The position numbers and the translations under genes were made by a program. This document shows positions 41,190 to 53,500 of a DNA stretch of 64,000 nucleotides, in pieces (the stretch's first letter is position 1; each line of letters begins with the position of its first letter). This DNA comes from Auanema rhodensis (lineage: Eukaryota; Nematoda; Chromadorea; Rhabditida; Rhabditidae). The stretch is taken from positions 434,001 to 498,000 of the forward strand of contig CAXKVF010000075.1 of NCBI GenBank assembly GCA_964057225.1. The letters are read 5' to 3'. The notes beneath the pieces are model-generated. The model searched no databases, was not told the origin of the DNA, and saw nothing but the letters and a program-made list of their open reading frames with translations.

Positions 41190-42069
41190 AATTTTTATTG
41201 ATATTGCTTCATGGTAACCATGACTTTGAAATTTACGTGAACTTTAATTTATGCTAATTAAATGTACACGTGATGTGCACTTGGTATGTAACTCGCTTCA
41301 CGTGAAAGATAAAGAGATGCGGTTTTCAAAATTAGATTCCCCATGTCCATATTAGTCTAAAAACAAATTTTTATTGATATTGGTTCATGGTAACCATGAC
41401 TTTGAAATTTACGTGAACTTTAATTTATGCTAATTAAATGTACACGTGATGTGCACTTGGTATGTAACTCGCTTCACGTGAAAGATAAAGAGATGCGGTT
41501 TTCAAAATTAGATTCCCCATGTCCATATTAGTCTAAAAACAAATTTTTATTGATATTGGTGCATGGTAACCATGACTTTGAAATTTACGTGAACTTTAAA
41601 TTATGCTAATTAAATGTACACGTGATGTGCACTTGGTATGTAACTCGCTTCACGTGAAAGATAAAGAGATGCGGTTTTCAAAATTAAATTCCCCATGTCC
41701 ATATTAGTATAAAAACAAATTTTTATTGATATTGGTGCATGGTAACCATGACTTTGAAATTTACGTGAACTTTAATTTATGCTAATTAAATGTACACGTG
41801 ATGTGCACTTGGTATGTAACTCGCTTCACGTGAAAGATAAAGAGATGCGGTTTTCAAAATTAGATTCCCCATATCCATATTAGTCTAAAAACAAATTTTT
41901 ATTGATATTGGTTCATGGTAACCATGACTTTGAAATTTACGTGAACTTTAATTTATGCTAATTAAATGTACACGTGATGTGCACTTGGTATGTAACTCGC
42001 TTCACGTGAAAGATAAAGAGATGCGGTTTTCAAAATTAGATTCCCCATGTCCATATTAGTCTAAAAACA
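41190..42069 (+). repeat. 5-unit block, copy 1 (880 bp)
   Basis: The subtype order GCTTCATGG, GGTTCATGG, GGTGCATGG with TTAAATTATG, then a unit with AATTAAATTCC and ATTAGTATAA (41702), repeats 880 bp downstream. The last variant pair is rare elsewhere in the window (48,724-48,740 is another copy), which supports descent from one event. Confidence 0.8.
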
Positions 42070-42949
42070 AATTTTTATTGATATTGCTTCATGGTAACCA
42101 TGACTTTGAAATTTACGTGAACTTTAATTTATGCTAATTAAATGTACACGTGATGTGCACTTGGTATGTAACTCGCTTCACGTGAAAGATAAAGAGATGC
42201 GGTTTTCAAAATTAGATTCCCCATGTCCATATTAGTCTAAAAACAAATTTTTATTGATATTGGTTCATGGTAACCATGACTTTGAAATTTACGTGAACTT
42301 TAATTTATGCTAATTAAATGTACACGTGATGTGCACTTGGTATGTAACTCGCTTCACGTGAAAGATAAAGAGATGCGGTTTTCAAAATTAGATTCCCCAT
42401 GTCCATATTAGTCTAAAAACAAATTTTTATTGATATTGGTGCATGGTAACCATGACTTTGAAATTTACGTGAACTTTAAATTATGCTAATTAAATGTACA
42501 CGTGATGTGCACTTGGTATGTAACTCGCTTCACGTGAAAGATAAAGAGATGCGGTTTTCAAAATTAAATTCCCCATGTCCATATTAGTATAAAAACAAAT
42601 TTTTATTGATATTGGTGCATGGTAACCATGACTTTGAAATTTACGTGAACTTTAATTTATGCTAATTAAATGTACACGTGATGTGCACTTGGTATGTAAC
42701 TCGCTTCACGTGAAAGATAAAGAGATGCGGTTTTCAAAATTAGATTCCCCATGTCCATATTAGTCTAAAAACAAATTTTTATTGATATTGGTGAATGGTT
42801 AACATGATTTTGAAATTTACGTGAACTTTAATTTATGCTAATTAAATGTACACGTGATGTGCACTTGGTATGTAACTCGCTTCACGTGAAAGATAAAGAG
42901 ATGCGGTTTTCAAAATTAGATTCCCCATGTCCATATTAGTCTAAAAACA
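42070..42949 (+). repeat. 5-unit block, copy 2 (880 bp)
   Basis: This is the counterpart of the block at 41190, with ATTAGTATAA at 42582. CCATATCCAT, present after copy 1, is absent after copy 2. The last unit carries GTGAATGGTTAACATG, which starts the next segment. Confidence 0.75.
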
Positions 42950-43620
42950 AATTTTTATTGAAATTGGTTTATGGTAACCATGACTTTGAAATTTACGTGA
43001 ACTTTAATTTATGCTAATTAAATGTACACGTGATGTGCACTTGGTATGTAACTCGCATCACGTGAAAGATAAAGAGATGCGGTTTTCAAAATTAGATTCC
43101 CCATGTCCATATTAGTTTAAAAACAAATTTTATTGATATTGGTGCATGGTTAACATGATTTTGAAATTTACGTGAACTTTAATTTATGCTAATTAAATGT
43201 ACACGTGATGTGCACTTGGTATGTAACTCGCTTCACGTGAAAGATAAAGAGATGCGGTTTTCAAAATTAGATTCCCCATGTCCATATTAGTCTAAAAACA
43301 AATTTTTATTGATATTGGTGCATGGTAACCATGACTTTGAAATTTACGTGAACTTTAATTTATGCTAATTAAATGTACACGTGAAGTGCACTTGGTATGT
43401 GACTCGCTTCACGTGAAAGATGAAGAGATGCGGTTTTCAAAATTAGATTCCCCATGTCTATATTAGTCTAAAAACAAATTTTTATTGATATTGGTTCATG
43501 GTAACCATGACTTTGAAATTTACGTGAACTTTAATTTATGCTAATTAAATGTACACGTGATGTGCACTTGGTATGTAACTCGCTTCACGTGAAAGATAAA
43601 GAGATGCGGTTTTCAAAATT
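42780..43620 (+). repeat. Block with GGTTAACATG units and a 1-bp deletion, copy 1
   Basis: GTGAATGGTT at 42791, AAATTGGTTT at 42961, CGCATCACG near 43,057, ATTAGTTTAA at 43111 with a T lost from the run that follows (AAATTTTATTG), GTGCATGGTT at 43142, TGAAGTGCAC at 43382 and CATGTCTATA at 43453 all recur 2,111 bp downstream. The offset is 12 units less the 1-bp deletion. Confidence 0.88.
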
Positions 43621-44890
43621 AGATTCCCCATATCCATATTAGTCTAAAAACAAATTTTTATTGATATTGGTTCATGGTAACCATGACTTTGAAATTTACG
43701 TGAACTTTAATTTATGCTAATTAAATGTACACGTGATGTGCACTTGGTATGTAACTCGCTTCACGTGAAAGATAAAGAGATGCGGTTTTCAAAATTAGAT
43801 TCCCCATGTCCATATTAGTCTAAAAACAAATTTTTATTGATATTGCTTCATGGTAACCATGACTTTGAAATTTACGTGAACTTTAATTTATGCTAATTAA
43901 ATGTACACGTGATGTGCACTTGGTATGTAACTCGCTTCACGTGAAAGATAAAGAGATGCGGTTTTCAAAATTAGATTCCCCATGTCCATATTAGTCTAAA
44001 AACAAATTTTTATTGATATTGGTTCATGGTAACCATGACTTTGAAATTTACGTGAACTTTAATTTATGCTAATTAAATGTACACGTGATGTGCACTTGGT
44101 ATGTAACTCGCTTCACGTGAAAGATAAAGAGATGCGGTTTTCAAAATTAGATTCCCCATGTCCATATTAGTCTAAAAACAAATTTTTATTGATATTGGTG
44201 CATGGTAACCATGACTTTGAAATTTACGTGAACTTTAATTTATGCTAATTAAATGTACACGTGATGTGCACTTGGTATGTAACTCGCTTCACGTGAAAGA
44301 TAAAGAGATGCGGTTTTCAAAATTAGATTCCCCATGTCCATATTAGTCTAAAAACAAATTTTTATTGATATTGGTGAATGGTTAACATGATTTTGAAATT
44401 TACGTGAACTTTAATTTATGCTAATTAAATGTACACGTGATGTGCACTTGGTATGTAACTCGCTTCACGTGAAAGATAAAGAGATGCGGTTTTCAAAATT
44501 AGATTCCCCATGTCCATATTAGTCTAAAAACAAATTTTTATTGATATTGGTGAATGGTTAACATGATTTTGAAATTTACGTGAACTTTAATTTATGCTAA
44601 TTAAATGTACACGTGATGTGCACTTGGTATGTAACTCGCTTCACGTGAAAGATAAAGAGATGCGGTTTTCAAAATTAGATTCCCCATGTCCATATTAGTC
44701 TAAAAACAAATTTTTATTGAAATTGGTTTATGGTAACCATGACTTTGAAATTTACGTGAACTTTAATTTATGCTAATTAAATGTACACGTGATGTGCACT
44801 TGGTATGTAACTCGCATCACGTGAAAGATAAAGAGATGCGGTTTTCAAAATTAGATTCCCCATGTCCATATTAGTCTAAAAACAAATTTT

Positions 44891-45731
44891 TATTGATATT
44901 GGTTAATGGTTAACATGATTTTGAAATTTACGTGAACTTTAATTTATGCTAATTAAATGTACACGTGATGTGCACTTGGTATGTAACTCGCTTCACGTGA
45001 AAGATAAAGAGATGCGGTTTTCAAAATTAGATTCCCCATGTCCATATTAGTCTAAAAACAAATTTTTATTGAAATTGGTTTATGGTAACCATGACTTTGA
45101 AATTTACGTGAACTTTAATTTATGCTAATTAAATGTACACGTGATGTGCACTTGGTATGTAACTCGCATCACGTGAAAGATAAAGAGATGCGGTTTTCAA
45201 AATTAGATTCCCCATGTCCATATTAGTTTAAAAACAAATTTTATTGATATTGGTGCATGGTTAACATGATTTTGAAATTTACGTGAACTTTAATTTATGC
45301 TAATTAAATGTACACGTGATGTGCACTTGGTATGTAACTCGCTTCACGTGAAAGATAAAGAGATGCGGTTTTCAAAATTAGATTCCCCATGTCCATATTA
45401 GTCTAAAAACAAATTTTTATTGATATTGGTGCATGGTAACCATGACTTTGAAATTTACGTGAACTTTAATTTATGCTAATTAAATGTACACGTGAAGTGC
45501 ACTTGGTATGTGACTCGCTTCACGTGAAAGATGAAGAGATGCGGTTTTCAAAATTAGATTCCCCATGTCTATATTAGTCTAAAAACAAATTTTTATTGAT
45601 ATTGGTTCATGGTAACCATGACTTTGAAATTTACGTGAACTTTAATTTATGCTAATTAAATGTACACGTGATGTGCACTTGGTATGTAACTCGCTTCACG
45701 TGAAAGATAAAGAGATGCGGTTTTCAAAATT
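44891..45731 (+). repeat. Block with GGTTAACATG units and a 1-bp deletion, copy 2
   Basis: This is the counterpart of the block at 42780: GTTAATGGTT at 44902 (one change), AAATTGGTTT at 45072, ATTAGTTTAA at 45222 with the same lost T, GTGCATGGTT at 45253, TGAAGTGCAC at 45493 and CATGTCTATA at 45564. The two-unit end (GAAGTGC + TCTATA) is duplicated once more 352 bp on (45845, 45916). Two further GGTTAACATG units precede this copy, at 44374 and 44550. Confidence 0.88.
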
Positions 45732-46083
45732 AGATTCCCCATGTCCATATTAGTCTAAAAACAAATTTTTATTGATATTGGTGCATGGTAACCATGACTT
45801 TGAAATTTACGTGAACTTTAATTTATGCTAATTAAATGTACACGTGAAGTGCACTTGGTATGTGACTCGCTTCACGTGAAAGATGAAGAGATGCGGTTTT
45901 CAAAATTAGATTCCCCATGTCTATATTAGTCTAAAAACAAATTTTTATTGATATTGGTTCATGGTAACCATGACTTTGAAATTTACGTGAACTTTAATTT
46001 ATGCTAATTAAATGTACACGTGATGTGCACTTGGTATGTAACTCGCTTCACGTGAAAGATAAAGAGATGCGGTTTTCAAAATT

Positions 46084-49000
46084 AGATTCCCCATGTCCAT
46101 ATTAGTCTAAAAACAAATTTTTATTGATATTGGTTCATGGTAACCATGACTTTGAAATTTACGTGAACTTTAATTTATGCTAATTAAATGTACACGTGAT
46201 GTGCACTTGGTATGTAACTTGCTTCACGTGAAAGATAAAGAGATGCGGTTTTCAAAATTAGATTCCCCATGTCCATATTAGTCTAAAAACAAATTTTTAT
46301 TGAAATTGGTTTATGGTAACCATGACTTTGAAATTTACGTGAACTTTAATTTATGCTAATTAAATGTACACGTGATTTGCACTTGGTATGTAACTCGCTT
46401 CACGTGAAAGATAAAGAGATGCGGTTTTCAAAATTAGATTCCCCATGTCCATATTAGTCTAAAAACAAATTTTTATTGATATTGGTGCATGGTAACCATG
46501 ACTTTGAAATTTACGTGAACTTTAATTTATGCTAATTAAATGTACACGTGATGTGCACTTGGTATGTAACTCGCTTCACGTGAAAGATAAAGAGATGCGG
46601 TTTTCAAAATTAGATTCCCCATGTCCATATTAGTCTAAAAACAAATTTTTATTGATATTGGTTCATGGTAACCATGACTTTGAAATTTACGTGAACTTTA
46701 ATTTATGCTAATTAAATGTACACGTGATGTGCACTCGGTATGTAACTCGCTTCACGTGAAAGATAAAGAGATGCGGTTTTCAAAATTAGATTCCCCATGT
46801 CCATATTAGTTTAAAAACAAATTTTTATTGAAATTGGTTTATGGTAACCATGACTTTGAAATTTACGTGAACTTTAATTTATGCTAATTAAATGTACACG
46901 TGATGTGCACTTGGTATGTAACTCGCTTCACGTGAAAGATAAAGAGATGCGGTTTTCAAAATTAGATTCCCCATGTCCATATTAGTCTAAAAACAAATTT
47001 TTATTGATATTGGTGCACGGTAACCATGACTTTGAAATTTACGTGAACTTTAATTTATGCTAATTAAATGTACACGTGATGTGCACTTGGTATGTAACTC
47101 GCTTCACGTGAAAGATAAAGAGATGCGGTTTTCAAAATTAGATTCCCCATGTCCATATTAGTCTAAAAACAAATTTTTATTGATATTGGTGCATGGTAAC
47201 CATGACTTTGAAATTTACGTGAACTTTAATTTATGCTAATTAAATGTACACGTGATGTGCACTTGGTATGTAACTCGCTTCACGTGAAAGATAAAGAGAT
47301 GCGGTTTTCAAAATTAGATTCCCCATGTCCATATTAGTCTAAAAACAAATTTTTATTGAAATTGGTTTATGGTAACCATGACTTTGAAATTTACGTGAAC
47401 TTTAATTTATGCTAATTAAATGTGCACGTGATGTGCACTTGGTATGTAACTCGCTTCACGTGAAAGATAAAGAGATGCGGTTTTCAAAATTAGATTCCCC
47501 ATGTCCATATTAGTCTAAAAACAAATTTTTATTGATATTGGTGCATGGTAACCATGACTTTGAAATTTACGTGAACTTTAATTTATGCTAATTAAATGTA
47601 CACGTGATGTGCACTTGGTATGTAACTCGCTTCACGTGAAAGATAAAGAGATGCGGTTTTCAAAACTAGATTCCCCATGTCCATATTAGTCTAAAAACAA
47701 ATTTTTATTGATATTGGTGCATGGTAACCATGACTTTGAAATTTACGTGAACTTTAAATTATGCTAATTAAATGTGCACGTGATGTGCACTTGGTATGTA
47801 ACTCGCTTCACGTGAAAGATAAAGAGATGCGGTTTTCAAAATTGAATTCCCCATGTCCATATTAGTCTAAAAACAAACTTTTATTGATATTGGTTCATGG
47901 TAACCATGACTTTGAAATTTACGTGAACTTTAATTTATGCTAATTAAATGTACACGTGATGTGCACTTGGTATGTAACTCGCTTCACGTGAAAGATAAAG
48001 AGATGCAGTTTTCAAAATTAGATTCCCCATGTCCATATTAGTCTAAAAACAAATTTTTATTGATATTGGTGCATGGTAACCATGACTTTGAAATTTACGT
48101 GAACTTTAAATTATGCTAATTAAATGTACACGTGATGTGCACTTGGTATGTAACTCGCTTCACGTGAAAGATAAAGAGATGCAGTTTTCAAAATTAGATT
48201 CCCCATGTCCATATTAGTCTAAAAACAAATTTTTATTGATATTGGTGCATGGTAACCATGACATTGAAATTTACGTGAACTTTAATTTATGCTAATTAAA
48301 TGTACACGTGATGTGCACTTGGTATGTAACTCGCTTCACGTGAAAGATAAAGAGATGCGGTTTTCAAAATTAGATTCCCCATGTCCATATTAGTCTAAAA
48401 ACAAATTTTTATTGATATTGGTGCATGGTAACCATGACTTTGAAATTTACGTGAACTTTAATTTATGCTAATTAAATGTACACGTGATGTGCACTTGGTA
48501 TGTAACTCGCTTCACGTGAAAGATAAAGAGATGCGGTTTTCAAAATTAGATTCCCCATGTCCATATTAGTCTAAAAACAAGTTTTTATTGATATTGGTGC
48601 ATGGTAACCATGACTTTGAAATTTACGTGAACTTTAAATTATGCTAATTAAATGTACACGTGATGTGCACTTGGTATGTAACTCGCTTCACGTGAAAGAT
48701 AAAGAGATGCGGTTTTCAAAATTAAATTCCCCATGTCCATATTAGTATAAAAACAAATTTTTATTGATATTGGTGCATGGTAACCATGACTTTGAAATTT
48801 ACGTGAACTTTAATTTATGCTAATTAAATGTACACGTGATGTGCACTTGGTATGTAACTTGCTTCACGTGAAAGATAAAGAGATGCGGTTTTCAAAATTA
48901 GATTCCCCATGTCCATATTAGTCTAAAAACAAATTTTTATTGATATTGCTTCATGGTAACCATGACTTTGAAATTTACGTGAACTTTAATTTATGCTAAT

Positions 49001-50560
49001 TAAATGTACACGTGATGTGCACTTGGTATGTAACTCGCTTCACGTGAAAGATAAAGAGATGCGGTTTTCAAAATTAGATTCCCCATGTCCATATTAGTCT
49101 AAAAACAAATTTGTATTGATATTGGTTCATGGTAACCATGACTTTGAAATTTACGTGAACTTTAATTTATGCTAATTAAATGTACACGTGATGTGCACTT
49201 GGTATGTAACTCGCTTCACGTGAAAGATAAAAAGATGCGGTTTTCAAAATTAGATTCCCCGTGTCCATATTAGTCGAAAAACAAATTTTTATTGATATTG
49301 GTGCATGGTAACCATGACTTTGAAATTTACGTGAACTTTAATTTATGCTAATTAAATGTACACGTGATGTGCACTTGGTATGTAACTCGCTTCACGTGAA
49401 AGATAAAGAGATGCGGTTTTCACAATTAGATTCCCCATGTCCATATTAGTCTAAAAACAAATTTTTATTGATATTGGTTCATGGTAACCATGACTTTGAA
49501 ATTTACGTGAACTTTAATTTATGCTAATTAAATGTACACGTGATGTGCACTTGGTATGTAACTCGCTTCACGTGAAAGATAAAGAGATGCGGTTTTCAAA
49601 ATTAGATTCCCCATGTCCATATTAGTCTAAAAACAAATTTTTATTGATATTGGTGCATGGTAACCATGACTTTGAAATTTACGTGAACTTTAATTTATGC
49701 TAATTAAATGTACACGTGATGTGCACTTGGTATGTAACTCGCTTCACGTGAAAGATAAAGAGATGCGGTTTTCAAAATTAGATTCCCCATGTCCATATTA
49801 GTCTAAAAACAAATTTTTATTGATATTGGTGCATGGTAACCATGACTTTGAAATTTACGTGAACTTTAATTTATGCTAATTAAATGTACACGTGATGTGC
49901 ACTTGGTATGTAACTCGCTTCACGTGAAAGATAAAGAGATGCGGTTTTCACAATTAGATTCCCCATGTCCATATTAGTCTAAAAACAAATTTTTATTGAT
50001 ATTGGTTCATGGTAACCATGACTTTGAAATTTACGTGAACTTTAATTTATGCTAATTAAATGTACACGTGATGTGCACTTGGTATGTAACTCGCTTCACG
50101 TGAAAGATAAAGAGATGCGGTTTTCAAAATTAGATTCCCCATGTCCATATTAGTCTAAAAACAAATTTTTATTGATATTGGTGCATGGTAACCATGACTT
50201 TGAAATTTACGTGAACTTTAAATTATGCTAATTAAATGTACACGTGATGTGCACTTGGTATGTAACTCGCTTCACGTGAAAGATAAAGAGATGCGGTTTT
50301 CAAAATTAGATTCCCCATGTCCATATTAGTCTAAAAACAAATTTTTATTGATATTGGTGCATGGTAACCATGACTTTGAAATTTACGTGAACTTTAATTT
50401 ATGCTAATTAAATGTACACGTGATGTGCACTTGGTATGTAACTCGCTTCACGTGAAAGATAAAGAGATGCGGTTTTCAAAATTAGATTCCCCATGTCCAT
50501 ATTAGTCTAAAAACAAATTTTTATTGATATTGGTGCATGGTAACCATGACTTTGAAATTT
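46084..50560 (+). repeat. Satellite units with AAATTGGTTT and TGTGCACGTG variants
   Basis: These are ordinary 176-bp units with scattered variants: AAATTGGTTT near 46,304, 46,832 and 47,360; TAACTTGC near 46,217 and 48,857; TGTGCACGTG at 47421 and 47773 (352 bp apart); GATGCAGTT at about 48,003 and 48,179 (adjacent units); AATTGAATTCC with ACAAACTTTT near 47,840; and TTTTCACAATTAG near 49,420 and 49,948. In these last units TTTTCACAATTAG lacks the 176C partner seen elsewhere. No feature other than satellite is visible. Confidence 0.85.
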
Positions 50561-53500
50561 ACGTGAACTTTAATTTATGCTAATTAAATGTACATGTGAA
50601 GTGCACTTGGTATGTGACTCGCTTCACGTGAAAGATGAAGAGATGCGGTTTTCAAAATTAGATTCCCCATGTCCATATTAGTCTAAAAACAAATTTTTAT
50701 TGATATTGGTTCATGGTAACCATGACTTTGAAATTTACGTGAACTTTAATTTATGCTAATTAAATGTACACGTGATGTGCACTTGGTATGTAACTCGCTT
50801 CACGTGAAAGATAAAGAGATGCGGTTTTCAAAATTAGATTCCCCATGTCCATATTAGTCTAAAAACAAATTTTTATTGATATTGGTTCATGGTAACCATG
50901 ACTTTGAAATTTACGTGAACTTTAATTTATGCTAATTAAATGTACACGTGATGTGCACTTGGTATGTAACTCGTTTCACGTGAAAGATAAAGAGATGCGG
51001 TTCTCAAAATTAGATTCCCCATGTCCATATTAGTCTAAAAACAAATTTTTATTGATATTGCTTCATGGTAACCATGACTTTGAAATTTACGTGAACTTTA
51101 ATTTATGCTAATTAAATGTACACGTGATGTGCACTTGGTATGTAACTCGCTTCACGTGAAAGATAAAGAGATGCGGTTTTCAAAATTAGATTCCCCATGT
51201 CCATATTAGTCTAAAAACAAATTTTTATTGATATTGGTTCATGGTAACCATGACTTTGAAATTTACGTGAACTTTAATTTATGCTAATTAAATGTACACG
51301 TGATGTGCACTTGGTATGTAACTCGCTTCACGTGAAAGATAAAGAGATGCGGTTTTCAAAATTAGATTCCCCATGTCCATATTAGTCTAAAAACAAATTT
51401 TTATTGATATTGGTGCATGGTAACCATGACTTTGAAATTTACGTGAACTTTAAATTATGCTAATTAAATGTACACGTGATGTGCACTTGGTATGTAACTC
51501 GCTTCACGTGAAAGATAAAGAGATGCGGTTTTCAAAATTAGATTCCCCATGTCCATATTAGTCTAAAAACAAATTTTTATTGATATTGGTGCATGGTAAC
51601 CATGACTTTGAAATTTACGTGAACTTTAATTTATGCTAATTAAATGTACACGTGATGTGCACTTGGTATGTAACTCGCTTCACGTGAAAGATAAAGAGAT
51701 GCGGTTTTCAAAATTAGATTCCCCATGTCCATATTAGTCTAAAAACAAATTTTTATTGATATTGGTGCATGGTAACCATGACTTTGAAATTTACGTGAAC
51801 TTTAAATTATGCTAATTAAATGTACACGTGATGTGCACTTGGTATGTAACTCGCTTCACGTGAAAGATAAAGAGATGCGGTTTTCAAAATTAGATTCCCC
51901 ATGTCCATATTAGTCTAAAAACAAATTTTTATTGATATTGGTGCATGGTAACCATGACTTTGAAATTTACGTGAACTTTAAATTATGCTAATTAAATGTA
52001 CACGTGATGTGCACTTGGTATGTAACTCGCTTCACGTGAAAGATAAAGAGATGCGGTTTTCAAAATTAGATTCCCCATGTCCATATTAGTCTAAAAACAA
52101 ACTTTTATTGATATTGGTTCATGGTAACCATGACTTTGAAATTTACGTGAACTTTAAATTATGCTAATTAAATGTACACGTGATGTGCACTTGGTATGTA
52201 ACTCGCTTCACGTGAAAGATAAAGAGATGCGGTTTTCAAAATTGAATTCCCCATGTCCATATTAGTCTAAAAACAAACTTTTATTGATATTGGTTCATGG
52301 TAACCATGACTTTGAAATTTACGTGAACTTTAATTTATGCTAATTAAATGTACACGTGATGTGCACTTGGTATGTAACTCGCTTCACGTGAAAGATAAAG
52401 AGATGCGGTTTTCAAAATTAGATTCCCCATGTCCATATTAGTCTAAAAACAAATTTTTATTGATATTGGTGAATGGTAACCATGACTTTGAAATTTACGT
52501 GAACTTTAAATTATGCTAATTAAATGTACACGTGATGTGCACTTGGTATGTACCTCGCTTCACGTGAAAGATAAAGAGATGCGGTTTTCAAAATTAGATT
52601 CCCCATGTCCATATTAGTCTAAAAACAAATTTTTATTGATATTGGTGCATGGTAACCATGACTTTGAAATTTACGTGAACTTTAAATTATGCTAATTAAA
52701 TGTACACGTGATGTGCACTTGGTATGTAACTCGCTTCACGTGAAAGATAAAGAGATGCGGTTTTCAAAATTAGATTCCCCATGTCCATATTAGTCTAAAA
52801 ACAAATTTCTATTGATATTGGTTCATGGTAACCATGACTTTGAAATTTACGTGAACTTTAATTTATGCTAATTAAATGTACACGTGATGTGCACTTGGTA
52901 TGTAACTCGCTTCACGTGAAAGATAAAGAGATGCGGTTTTCAAAATTAGATTCCCCATGTCCATATTAGTCTAAAAACAAATTTTTATTGATATTGGTGC
53001 ATGGTAACCATGACTTTGAAATTTACGTGAACTTTAATTTATGCTAATTAAATGTACACGTGATGTGCACTTGGTATGTAACTCGCTTCACGTGAAACAT
53101 AAAGAGATGCGGTTTTCAAAATTAGATTCCCCATGTCCATATTAGTCTAAAAACAAATTTTTATTGATATTGGTGCATGGTAACCATGACTTTGAAATTT
53201 ACGTGAACTTTAAATTATGCTAATTAAATGTACACGTGATGTGCACTTGGTATGTAACTCGCTTCACGTGAAAGATAAAGAGATGCGGTTTTCAAAATTA
53301 GATTCCCCATGTCCATATTAGTCTAAAAACAAATTTTTATTTATATTGGTGCATGGTAACCATGACTTTGAAATTTACGTGAACTTTAAAATATGCTAAT
53401 TAAATGTACACGTGATGTGCACTTGGTATGTAACTCGCTTCACGTGAAAGATAAAGAGATGCGGTTTTCAAAATTAGATTCCCCATGTCCATATTAGTCT

